The notes beneath the pieces were generated by a model. It was not told the origin of the DNA and did no database searches. It worked only from the letters and a program-made list of their open reading frames with translations. A program made the position numbers and the translations under genes. DNA of 14,304 nucleotides from Thermoanaerobacterium thermosulfurigenes (GTDB lineage Bacteria; Bacillota; Thermoanaerobacteria; Thermoanaerobacterales; Thermoanaerobacteraceae), in the NCBI RefSeq assembly GCF_051201035.1, contig NZ_JBPODR010000036.1, positions 1 to 14,304 of the forward strand, read 5' to 3'. This document shows, one piece after another, positions 1-6,137 of the stretch. The first letter of the stretch is position 1. Every line of letters starts with the position of its first letter.

Positions 1-2
1 CC

Positions 3-356
3 CCAGGCAACAATGAAAGTGCAGGCAAACGACGAAACAGCAAAACGACGAAGGGGAATAAGACATTAAAAACCACCTTAATTCAATGTGCAAAATCTGC
101 AGTAAAAAAAGAAGGAACATTCTTTTATGCACAATACCAACGTTTAGTTGTAAGACGCGGAAAGAACCGAGCAATAGTGGCAGTAGCTCACTCAATGTTG
201 ATTGCCATTTACCATATGCTTAAAGAAAATAAACCGTATAAAGAGCTTGGAGAAGATTATTATAATCAGTTTAACAAGGAGCGAAAGATTAATTCCTACC
301 TAAAAAAACTATATGAATTAGGATGGGAACCTGAAATTGCCACACAACAAATATAA
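3..356 (+). CDS. IS110-family transposase, C-terminal fragment (runs in from left edge)
   Basis: The reading frame is open from the left edge and ends at TAA 354-356, giving 117 residues. It opens with PGNNESAGKRR, the conserved motif of the C-terminal Transposase_20 domain of IS110-family enzymes, and continues with the family-typical segments AQYQRLVVRRGKNRAIVAVAHS and YHMLKENKPYKELGEDYY. IS110 enzymes combine a RuvC-like DEDD domain with this domain, whose conserved serine (here residue 6 of the fragment) is thought to attack DNA, guided by an element-encoded bridge RNA. The DEDD domain must lie to the left of the window, so intactness cannot be judged. The C-terminus itself shows no frameshift or early stop. 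IS110 versus IS1111 subgroup cannot be decided from this part. Confidence 0.88.
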   Translation, partial: PGNNESAGKRRNSKTTKGNKTLKTTLIQCAKSAVKKEGTFFYAQYQRLVVRRGKNRAIVAVAHSMLIAIYHMLKENKPYKELGEDYYNQFNKERKINSYLKKLYELGWEPEIATQQI

Positions 357-390
357 ATATTACCATTAATTCCCTTTAAAGTCTATTTTT

Positions 391-419
391 AAAGCTGTAG
401 GGGAAGTCTGCGCTTTTTT
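391..419 (+). terminator. Probable terminator after the IS110 transposase
   Basis: AAAGCTGTAG (391-400) pairs with CTGCGCTTT (408-416) across a 7-base loop. The stem has 9 pairs with one bulged T and one G-U pair, and leads directly into a run of six T (414-419). It lies 35 bases after the transposase stop. It could instead be part of a structured non-coding RNA in the IS end. Confidence 0.55.
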
Positions 420-490
420 AGCTACTTATATAATAAGTTTTCATAGTAAATCATATTTGTACATAGATACACCATCTGGATGTCAGTTCT

Positions 491-534
491 GAAATTCGGC
501 CCCTATTAAAGAAAATGTGCTGAATTTCGAAATT
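491..534. repeat. Inverted repeat overlapping a short palindrome in a non-coding gap
   Basis: GAAATTCGGC (491-500) and GCTGAATTTC (519-528) form a 10-pair inverted repeat (one G-T) with an 18-base spacer. The right arm overlaps the perfect 12-base palindrome AATTTCGAAATT (523-534), so the two structures exclude each other. The non-coding gap between the IS110 transposase stop (356) and the hepT stop (588) holds no gene I can support. The repeat may belong to the IS right end or to the 3' end of the hepT transcript; neither is proven, and no T-run follows on the minus strand. Confidence 0.4.
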
Positions 535-587
535 TCTCTAAAACCGGATTGAGGTTTTTGTTGTCAAATGAGTAGAATCCAAAATAT

Positions 588-986
588 CTATATTTGATTT
601 AACCTCTCAAGTATTTTATCTTTTAGCTCTTCTAATTTGTCGATATATATTTCCTTTATTCTTTTACATATTTCTATTGCATTACTTTGACTATATATGT
701 GCGATGTAGCATTTCTGTCTACAAGCATATCAAGCCATATTTTTTCATCATCAATTAATCCTGATGAATATGCTTCTCTTAATACGGTTTTTGGTGAATT
801 TAATCCAACTAAGCCTTCATCTTCAAAAACTTCTTTTAAAGTTTTCCAAGCAAGTTCAAAAGTAAATTCATACCTTTGAATTATCCCATCCCTTTGAAGT
901 TCGTCTTCCTCATCATATTGTAATAAGCCTTCTTTTAATCTATCTAATGCCTTTATAAAATTTTCAAGTTTATTATTGTTTTTCAT
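588..986 (-). CDS. hepT: HepT-like HEPN-domain toxin (HI0074-type nucleotidyltransferase partner)
   Basis: This small, mostly helical 132-residue protein has the HEPN signature RNATSHIY at residues 91-98, an exact RX4HXY motif. In characterised HepT toxins the Arg and His form the RNase site, and the Tyr is the residue to which the partner MntA attaches AMP to silence the toxin. The N-terminal half (RYEFTFELAWKTLKE, about 38-52) matches the HI0074/NTase_sub_bind family. The upstream start at 1001 lacks a ribosome binding site. ATG 986 has GGTG nine bases before it and a normal family N-terminus, so I chose it. It overlaps the 3' end of the nucleotidyltransferase gene by 14 bases, so the two are probably translationally coupled, antitoxin first. 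Family assignment is strong; toxicity is inference. Confidence 0.85.
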   Translation of the reverse strand: MKNNNKLENFIKALDRLKEGLLQYDEEDELQRDGIIQRYEFTFELAWKTLKEVFEDEGLVGLNSPKTVLREAYSSGLIDDEKIWLDMLVDRNATSHIYSQSNAIEICKRIKEIYIDKLEELKDKILERLNQI

Positions 987-1272
987 ATATAATAACACCA
1001 TCCCGGTTAATATTATCTAATAACTTTTTGTCAGTATTATCATCTATAAAAACTATATCAAGTTTTAACAGAGTATTTATATCATCTAAATCGCAATAAA
1101 TTGCACCTTTATGTGAATTATCTTTGCAGTATACAGCAATATCTACATCACTGGTCTTTCTATTATCTCCTCTTGCTCTTGAACCATATATTACAATTTT
1201 ATCAATATTATTATATTTTTCACCTATAAATTTAATTGAATCTATTATTCTATCATCTAAAGTTAATTTCAT
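973..1272 (-). CDS. mntA: MntA-like minimal nucleotidyltransferase antitoxin
   Basis: This 99-residue MNT-family nucleotidyltransferase carries GSRARGD at residues 30-36 and SDVDIAV at 41-47. Together they make the exact GSX10DXD motif (Gly30, Ser31, Asp42, Asp44) of MntA proteins. A third acidic position is likely Asp72 in LDIVFID. The motif residues needed for catalysis are all present. In studied type VII systems MntA transfers AMP units from ATP to a HepT tyrosine and so neutralises the toxin. Start ATG 1272 is preceded by GGAGG with a 6-base spacer. It is first in a two-gene minus-strand operon with the overlapping HEPN gene. An alternative reading is an HI0073/HI0074 pair of unknown function. 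Confidence 0.86.
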   Translation of the reverse strand: MKLTLDDRIIDSIKFIGEKYNNIDKIVIYGSRARGDNRKTSDVDIAVYCKDNSHKGAIYCDLDDINTLLKLDIVFIDDNTDKKLLDNINRDGVIIYEKQ

Positions 1273-1303
1273 AATATGCCTCCAAGTATCGTTCTTTAGA
1301 TTG

Positions 1304-1332
1304 ATTATACAATAATATAAAATACACTACAA
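1304..1332 (-). promoter_or_regulatory. Sigma-A promoter of the mntA-hepT operon
   Basis: On the minus strand TTGTAG (1332-1327) and a perfect TATAAT (1309-1304) are separated by 17 bases. The -10 lies 31 bases upstream of the mntA start. Confidence 0.65.
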
Positions 1333-1365
1333 TCGGTGTTTTGTTTAAAAATTTTATCGAATCTA

Positions 1366-1394
1366 TTTACAACGTAACAGTGTTATGTTATACT
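1366..1394 (+). promoter_or_regulatory. yhbD promoter with operator-like palindrome filling the spacer
   Basis: TTTACA (1366-1371) and TATACT (1389-1394) are separated by exactly 17 bases. The palindrome AACGTAACAGTGTTATGTT (1371-1389) has 9-base arms around a central G with one mismatched pair, and fills the spacer edge to edge. MerR-family regulators typically bind dyads in this position. The downstream gene encodes a MerR-like helix-turn-helix protein, so autoregulation is a reasonable inference. Confidence 0.7.
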
Positions 1395-1416
1395 ATTTAT
1401 GTGGAGGTGAGTGTTA

Positions 1417-2064
1417 GTGGATAACAATGATTTAATATCGAAAAAGGAGTTGCTTGAGATTACTGGTATTTCCTACGGGCAGCTTTACAGGTGGAAAAGA
1501 AAAAATCTTATTCCGGAGGAATGGTTTATAAGAAAGTCTACATTTACAGGACAAGAGACATTTTTCCCTAAAGCTAAGATTCTTGAAAGAGTAAATAAAA
1601 TTCTAAGCATGAAAGATGATTTATCATTGGACGATCTTGCAAATATGCTTTCGCCTAATCCAGCAGAGATTGTATTAAGCTTAGATGAGATAAAAAAACG
1701 CAACATTGTTTCGTTAATATCTTTGGAGCTGTATATAAAGACGTTTGGAGAAGAAAAAGAGTTTTCATTTAACTCCATTCTATATATTTACATTGTTGAT
1801 GAAATGATAATTGCAGGAGATATAAATCTTGAAGAAGGAAAAATTATTTTAGAAACTTTGAAAGAAAATTACAATAAATTCAATGGGAAGAATTGTGATC
1901 TATTATTTGTGAGAAAGTTTGGAGTATCTACATGTTTTTTGGTATCAAGTGGGTCTGAAGTTTATTTCGAGTCAGGTGCGAAAATCATTAAAAGGCTGAA
2001 TGTTGCGGGAATTATTGAAGAATTAAAAATAAATTTAGTAAATGGGGGCGAGCTTAATGAGTAG
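1417..2064 (+). CDS. yhbD: YhbD-family MerR-like helix-turn-helix protein
   Basis: This 215-residue protein is recognisable as the YhbD/DUF4004 family. A MerR-like helix-turn-helix occupies about residues 5-35 (DLISKKELLEITGISYGQLY then RWKRKNLIPEEWF). It is followed by the family-typical FTGQETFFPKAKILERVNKI and then a C-terminal domain of unknown fold. I chose GTG 1417 rather than GTG 1411: GGAGG at 1403-1407 gives a 9-base spacer to 1417, whereas it almost touches 1411, and the resulting MDNNDLISKK resembles known family starts. The gene overlaps the next one by 8 bases, and the same yhbD-yhbE-yhbF order is known in Bacillus subtilis. The likely role is regulating or assisting the bactofilins. 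Its biochemical function is not established to my knowledge. Confidence 0.85.
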   Translation: MDNNDLISKKELLEITGISYGQLYRWKRKNLIPEEWFIRKSTFTGQETFFPKAKILERVNKILSMKDDLSLDDLANMLSPNPAEIVLSLDEIKKRNIVSLISLELYIKTFGEEKEFSFNSILYIYIVDEMIIAGDINLEEGKIILETLKENYNKFNGKNCDLLFVRKFGVSTCFLVSSGSEVYFESGAKIIKRLNVAGIIEELKINLVNGGELNE

Positions 2065-2740
2065 TGAAAACTTAAATGATTTAATTGGCAGTGGCGTAGG
2101 AGACTCTGCTGGTGGTAAGTATCGAAACGTCATAATCAGCGGTGTTATGGGAATAAAAGGCGATGTAGAATGCACAGATTTTAAATGCAGTGGTGTTTCG
2201 AAAGTAGATGGCAACATAAAAGCAGATAGCATCCTTGTAAGTGGGGTCAATAATGTAAATGGAGATATTAAGTGCCAAGAATTAACTGTCGAAGGCTCAT
2301 TAAATGTGGCTGATGGTGTAAATGCTGAAAAAGTCAAGATATATGGTGTGCTTAAGGTAAATGATGACTTAAATTCAGAGATATTTATTTCACGAGGTGG
2401 TTTTACCATAAACGGACTTTTAAATGCGGAAAATATAGATATAAGCCTCTTTGCAAAATGTAAAGTGAGAGAAATTGGTGGTCAAAGTATCAATGTTTAC
2501 AAAGACAATACAAACAATATAAATTTCTTTGGAAAAATCTTGGAGACATTTTCTACATCACAAAGATTGATTGTGGACACTGTTGAAGGCGATGATATTT
2601 ATATAGAGTACACCAATGCAAAAATTGTAAGAGGTAAAAACGTCAAAATTGGCCCGGGTTCAAATATCGACATTGTAGAATACAAGGATAAATTTGAAAA
2701 AGATGATAATGCGAATGTTAAGGAATTTAAAAAGATGTAA
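2057..2740 (+). CDS. bacE: Bactofilin (polymer-forming cytoskeletal protein), YhbE/BacE type
   Basis: This 227-residue protein is built mainly of short G-x-(I/V)-x-G-(D/N) repeats (IKGDVEC, VDGNIKAD, VNGDIKCQ), the right-handed beta-helix pattern of bactofilins (PF04519). Bactofilins polymerise without nucleotide on or near the membrane; in B. subtilis the YhbE/YhbF pair is linked to flagellar motility. No signal peptide or membrane helix is visible. I chose ATG 2057 over ATG 2042 because GGGGG at 2044-2048 sits 8 bases before it and it starts within the last codons of yhbD, suggesting translational coupling. A C-terminal block (VEGDDIYIEYTNAKIVRGKN) recurs in the next gene, showing that the two are paralogs. 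The YhbE versus YhbF assignment rests on gene order. Confidence 0.82.
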   Translation: MSSENLNDLIGSGVGDSAGGKYRNVIISGVMGIKGDVECTDFKCSGVSKVDGNIKADSILVSGVNNVNGDIKCQELTVEGSLNVADGVNAEKVKIYGVLKVNDDLNSEIFISRGGFTINGLLNAENIDISLFAKCKVREIGGQSINVYKDNTNNINFFGKILETFSTSQRLIVDTVEGDDIYIEYTNAKIVRGKNVKIGPGSNIDIVEYKDKFEKDDNANVKEFKKM

Positions 2741-2753
2741 AGGAGTGCTTATC

Positions 2754-3503
2754 ATGGATTTTGAGAAAAGGCAAGATATAAAGATTGTTGGCGATAATAC
2801 TTCTGCAGGCGGCTTATTTAATCATGTTTCGGTAGTAGGAAATGGGATTTTTAATAGCTCTGTTGACTGTGCATACATCAAAACTACCGGGGATTGTACA
2901 ATAAATGGAGACTTAAAAACTGCTTCCGGGGTAGTTGCAGGAAGTATAGCTATAAAAGGCAGTTTATCTGCTGGTATATTTAAAGTTGCAGGTAACATGA
3001 CAGTAGATGATAATACATCTATTAAAAATTTAATAACGCACGGCAACATGACTATTAATGGAAATATTTCATCTGAAAAAATAGATGCAAATGGTTATTT
3101 TACAGTAGAAGGAAATTGCAATTCTGATGTTTTTAAATCAAATAGCATTGTCCTGAAATTAAATGGACTATTGAACGCTGATGACATAGACATCTATATC
3201 TATGGCAATAATTTTGTCAAAGAAATTGGCGGAGAGAAAATTATGATAAAAAGGGGTTCTGAATCAATATTTAAGAGGCTTAAGCTTATCAAATCGATGA
3301 TTTATGATGTGTGCAAAGGCAACCTTACAACAGATGTCATTGAAGGTGATGAAATATACCTGGAGTATACGACGGCGAAAGCTGTGAGAGGTAAAAATGT
3401 CACAATTGGTAGAGGGTGCAATATAGAGCTTGTAGAATATGTGGATAACTTTAATCAACACAATGATTCTTTTATAAGAGAAAGCAAGAAGATAATATTA
3501 TAG
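2754..3503 (+). CDS. bacF: Second bactofilin (polymer-forming cytoskeletal protein), YhbF/BacF type
   Basis: This 249-residue paralog of the preceding gene has the same beta-helix repeats (INGDLKT, IKGSLSAG, INGNISSEK, VEGNCNSD) and shares the C-terminal block IEGDEIYLEYTTAKAVRGKN followed by a glycine-rich turn and VEY. ATG 2754 has AGGAG at 2741-2745 with an 8-base spacer, and the open frame further upstream lacks any such site. Thirteen bases separate it from bacE, so all three genes probably form one transcript from the 1366-1394 promoter. It probably co-polymerises with the first bactofilin; this is inference from pairing in related bacteria. It is the last gene before a hairpin terminator. 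Confidence 0.82.
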   Translation: MDFEKRQDIKIVGDNTSAGGLFNHVSVVGNGIFNSSVDCAYIKTTGDCTINGDLKTASGVVAGSIAIKGSLSAGIFKVAGNMTVDDNTSIKNLITHGNMTINGNISSEKIDANGYFTVEGNCNSDVFKSNSIVLKLNGLLNADDIDIYIYGNNFVKEIGGEKIMIKRGSESIFKRLKLIKSMIYDVCKGNLTTDVIEGDEIYLEYTTAKAVRGKNVTIGRGCNIELVEYVDNFNQHNDSFIRESKKIIL

Positions 3504-3539
3504 CCAAACACAGGCGTTCCTGCGTCTGGCTTTGTTTTT
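3502..3539. terminator. Terminator of the yhbD-bactofilin operon, possibly bidirectional
   Basis: AGCCAAACACAGG (3502-3514) faces CCTGCGTCTGGCT (3519-3531) over a 4-base loop, followed by TTGTTTTT. Read as plus-strand RNA it has two A-C mismatches. Read as minus-strand RNA these become G-U pairs and the 13-pair stem is complete, so it may also stop hsp20 transcripts, although the following minus-strand sequence has no real T-run. Confidence 0.75.
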
Positions 3540-3948
3540 ACTGTATATCTATCTTTCTGCCTTTTGGCTTATCTGGATGCAATTTTGGCATTACAATAGT
3601 TAATATGCCGTTTTCAAATTTTGCAGTCGTCCTTTCTGAGTCTACTTCAGCGGGAAGTCCTATTCTTCTTTCAAATGAACCATAATACCTTTCATTTAAA
3701 TAATAGCTTTGGTTTTTTCTTTCGGTTTCTTTTGATGTCTGTCCTTTTATCTCAAGTACATCATCGTGGACGCTTATTTCTATATCTTTTTTGTCAACGC
3801 CGGGCAATTCGGCTGTTGCTGTAATTTCAGTTTCAGATTCCATAATATCTATTCTGGGACGTGCAAATATATTTGAAAGAGCAGGTAAGTTAAAATCAAA
3901 ATTAAAATCCGGCCACATGTCGTTGCCGCGCCATTTTATCAAGCTCAT
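3538..3948 (-). CDS. hsp20: Small heat-shock protein, Hsp20/alpha-crystallin family
   Basis: This 136-residue protein has the classic layout. A short hydrophobic N-terminal arm (residues 1-31) is followed by an alpha-crystallin domain (about 32-122) with AELPGV at 46-51, YGSFERRIGLP at 89-99 and ENGILTIVMPK at 112-122. The tail ends in an I-x-I motif (Ile133-Asp-Ile135) used for oligomer assembly. It acts as an ATP-independent holdase that keeps unfolding proteins soluble under heat or stress. ATG 3948 was chosen because GGAGGTG lies 6 bases upstream; the TTG at 3963 falls inside that site. It is convergent with the bactofilin operon and divergent from the membrane protease. I see no CIRCE or CtsR-type heptad in the upstream 120 bases. 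Confidence 0.93.
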   Translation of the reverse strand: MSLIKWRGNDMWPDFNFDFNLPALSNIFARPRIDIMESETEITATAELPGVDKKDIEISVHDDVLEIKGQTSKETERKNQSYYLNERYYGSFERRIGLPAEVDSERTTAKFENGILTIVMPKLHPDKPKGRKIDIQ

Positions 3949-4006
3949 AAATGACACCTCCAAAAATTTTTACAAAAATATTTTGTGAAAAATAGGTTTT
4001 TTTATT

Positions 4007-4036
4007 CTTACATTTTTAGTATATGTATGGTAAAAT
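4007..4036 (+). promoter_or_regulatory. Promoter of the CPBP protease gene
   Basis: CTTACA (4007-4012) and TAAAAT (4031-4036) are 18 bases apart, and TGG immediately before the -10 gives an extended -10. It predicts a short leader before the AAGGAG at 4056-4061. Confidence 0.5.
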
Positions 4037-4068
4037 CTATTGTAGACACGATGAAAAGGAGTTTTGGT

Positions 4069-5016
4069 ATGAGGCCGTCTGAAAAAGATGCTAATAAGAT
4101 CTACTCGTTAATATTAGTTCTGTTTGTTTTTGTAGGCTCATACGTTCAAAGGAAATCATTGTACGTGGGGCTTATCATAACAGAGTTTGGTATTGTTTTG
4201 CTGCCTGTGGTCCTTTTTTTGATTTATAAAAAGTACGACATAAGATACGTATTAAGGTTAAATAAACTTAACTTAAATCATGTGTTTTTAATAATAGCTA
4301 TAATGATATGCGGTATGTTTGTATCCAGTTTTTTTAGCATCTTGACAAATTACATACTAAGTAAATTTGGGAAAATACCTATACCGCCTATAAATGCTGC
4401 CAGCGATGTTGGAGGATTGATAAAACAGATATTGATAATTTCAGGTACTGCAGCTTTATGTGAGGAGATACTTACGAGAGGGCTTATTTTGAGAAGTTAT
4501 GAGATGAGAGGCTCTATAAAGGCTGTCGTCATATCAGGTATAATGTTTGCAGCATTGCATCTTAATGTGCAGAATTTTTTAAGTGTAGTCTTTTTAGGGT
4601 GCTTATTGGGTTTTCTCGTTCAAAGGACTGATTCAATTTACGCTTCAATGTTAGGACATTTTACAAACAATACTATGGTACTGATATTGCAATATGCGTC
4701 AAATAAAGTTTCAAGTGCGGCAGGGCTTAAGCCTGGAACCATGGTAAAAATGAATATTCCATTTTTATCTGTAGTGGTGTATGGATTCATCGCTATAGCG
4801 GCAGGTACGATTCTTTACATGCTTCTTGAAAAACTCGTGAAAACTACAGATCCATACATTATTCACAGCACTACAACTTTAAAAGATGATCTTAAGATAT
4901 TGCTTCAATGGCCTCTTTTTTTGTCTTTATTTATCTTTTTAGCCATGATAGGTTTGGAACTATTGGGAATATCGGGATCTCAGTATTACGGAAGAATTGT
5001 CAAGTTCATCTATTGA
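4069..5016 (+). CDS. CPBP-family (Abi/Rce1-like) intramembrane metalloprotease
   Basis: This polytopic membrane protein of 315 residues has roughly eight hydrophobic segments. The CPBP/Abi motifs are intact: EExxxR as E132-E133-I-L-T-R137, FAALH at 160-164 (His164), and HFTNN at 197-201 (HxxxN: His197, Asn201). These residues form the metal-binding catalytic site in Rce1-like proteases. Substrates of bacterial members are mostly unknown; some process peptides or give bacteriocin self-immunity. The open frame extends upstream to 3985, but ATG 4069 has AAGGAG with a 7-base spacer and lies downstream of a plausible promoter, so I chose it. The C-terminal region after residue 255 (a loop and a last membrane segment at 282-300) goes beyond the minimal domain. 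It is monocistronic, and its neighbours give no clue to a substrate. Confidence 0.82.
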   Translation: MRPSEKDANKIYSLILVLFVFVGSYVQRKSLYVGLIITEFGIVLLPVVLFLIYKKYDIRYVLRLNKLNLNHVFLIIAIMICGMFVSSFFSILTNYILSKFGKIPIPPINAASDVGGLIKQILIISGTAALCEEILTRGLILRSYEMRGSIKAVVISGIMFAALHLNVQNFLSVVFLGCLLGFLVQRTDSIYASMLGHFTNNTMVLILQYASNKVSSAAGLKPGTMVKMNIPFLSVVVYGFIAIAAGTILYMLLEKLVKTTDPYIIHSTTTLKDDLKILLQWPLFLSLFIFLAMIGLELLGISGSQYYGRIVKFIY

Positions 5017-5028
5017 GGCTTTTGCGAG

Positions 5029-5057
5029 TTGACAACAATTCTAAATTGATATAAAAT
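5029..5057 (+). promoter_or_regulatory. Sigma-A promoter of the LacI-family gene
   Basis: A perfect TTGACA (5029-5034) and TAAAAT (5052-5057) are separated by 17 bases. It starts 12 bases after the stop of the preceding gene. Confidence 0.75.
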
Positions 5058-5066
5058 ATAGGTAAC

Positions 5067-5080
5067 TGCAATCGGTTTCA
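5067..5080. promoter_or_regulatory. LacI-type operator at the transcription start
   Basis: TGCAATCGGTTTCA fits the LacI/GalR-family operator pattern TGNAANCGNTTNCA at every fixed position, with the central CG that these regulators intercalate. It begins 10 bases after the -10 hexamer, over the expected start site, which suggests autorepression. It departs from the CcpA cre consensus at its third base. Confidence 0.7.
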
Positions 5081-5096
5081 CTAAGGTGGTGTTAAA

Positions 5097-6110
5097 ATGA
5101 ATGTAACAATAAAAGATGTTGCACAAAGAGCACATGTTGCACCTTCGACTGTGTCAAGGGTTATTGCGGATAATCCAAGGATAAGCAAAGAGACGAAGGA
5201 AAGAGTTTTTAAAGCGATGGAAGAGTTGGGATATTACCCCAATGCTATTGCGAGAAGTTTAGCCAGCAAGATGACTTATACTATAGGTCTTATAATGCCA
5301 CGTTCTGCAGAAGATGCGTTTTCCAATCCTTTCTTTCCTGAAGTCATGAGAGGCATAAGCGTCGTCGCCCATAACGAAAAGTACGATTTGCTTATATCGA
5401 CATCAGGCAATGAAGAGGAAGAAAAACAGGCTGTCATAGATATGGTAAAAGGAAGAAGAGTTGATGGCATCGTGCTTCTTTGTTCAAGGACTACAGATGA
5501 GCTAATACCTTGGCTTAGGGAAGAGAAGTTTCCTTTTACTGTAATAGGAAAGCCTTTAGATTCTAAGGGTGTATGCTGGGTAGATAACGACAATATTGGA
5601 GCATCAAGGCTTGCTACCAATTACCTTATAAAACATGGTCACAGAGAGATAGCATTTATAAGTGGTTCGCTGGAATTCGTAGTAAGTTTAGACAGACTTG
5701 ATGGATATAAATTAGCATTAGAGGAGAATAATATTCCGTTTGACAAAGAATTGGTTGCTCAAGATGAATTTTCAGAAGATGGCGGTTACAATGCCATGAT
5801 GAGGATTTTGAAGCAAAAGAAGCCTACTGCAGTTGTTGTGACAGACGATATAATGTCATTTGGCGTCATAAGGGCAGCTATAGATTATGGGCTTAAAGTG
5901 CCACAAGACGTATCACTTATCGGGTTTAACAATATTCCTCTTTCTGCTTATGCAAATCCGCCTCTTACAACGATAGACATTTCTACTTTTGATTTAGGTG
6001 TGAAATCTGCAGAGCTGTTGCTTAAAAACATTAAAAATAAAGACTTTGTTGCAGATCACATAATTGTACCAGTAAAATTAATCGAAAGAAAGTCATGCAT
6101 AAAAAGATAA
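5097..6110 (+). CDS. LacI/GalR-family transcriptional regulator
   Basis: This full-length 337-residue protein has the LacI helix-turn-helix at residues 3-24 (VTIKDVAQRAHVAPSTVSRV), the hinge YYPNAIARSLAS at 46-57, and a periplasmic-binding-protein-like effector domain from about residue 60 (TIGLIMPRS, VDGIVLLCS, RLDGYKLALEE, TAVVVTDDIMSFG, SLIGFNNIPLS, PPLTTIDI). Family members usually sense a sugar or phosphosugar and repress uptake or catabolic genes. The segment NPFFPEVMRGIS resembles MalR-type maltose regulators, but effector choice cannot be read with confidence. ATG 5097 has AAGGTGG upstream. No transport or sugar gene is adjacent, so its regulon lies elsewhere, apart from the likely autoregulatory operator. 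Confidence 0.92.
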   Translation: MNVTIKDVAQRAHVAPSTVSRVIADNPRISKETKERVFKAMEELGYYPNAIARSLASKMTYTIGLIMPRSAEDAFSNPFFPEVMRGISVVAHNEKYDLLISTSGNEEEEKQAVIDMVKGRRVDGIVLLCSRTTDELIPWLREEKFPFTVIGKPLDSKGVCWVDNDNIGASRLATNYLIKHGHREIAFISGSLEFVVSLDRLDGYKLALEENNIPFDKELVAQDEFSEDGGYNAMMRILKQKKPTAVVVTDDIMSFGVIRAAIDYGLKVPQDVSLIGFNNIPLSAYANPPLTTIDISTFDLGVKSAELLLKNIKNKDFVADHIIVPVKLIERKSCIKR

Positions 6111-6137
6111 ATAGGCTAAATGCCTATTTATCTTTTT
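6101..6137. terminator. Bidirectional terminator shared by the LacI gene and murC
   Basis: A perfect 16-pair stem, AAAAAGATAAATAGGC (6101-6116) with its exact complement at 6122-6137, has a 5-base loop. It ends in A/T tracts that read as T-runs in either direction. Each arm contains the stop codon or final bases of one of the two convergent genes. Confidence 0.9.

Noticed and set aside
540..558. AAAACC / GGTTTT hairpin after hepT as its terminator.
   Set aside because: Only six pairs with a 7-base loop, and no T-run follows on the minus strand.
1327..1340. CAATCGGT shared between the mntA promoter region and the LacI operator at 5067-5080.
   Set aside because: Only about 10 of 14 positions agree and the right half-site is lost; an 8-base match is expected by chance in a window this size.
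3972..3986. ACAAAAATATTTTGT palindrome between hsp20 and the CPBP gene as a heat-shock operator.
   Set aside because: It resembles neither CIRCE nor CtsR sites, has only A/T-rich 6-base arms, and such palindromes are common in AT-rich spacers.
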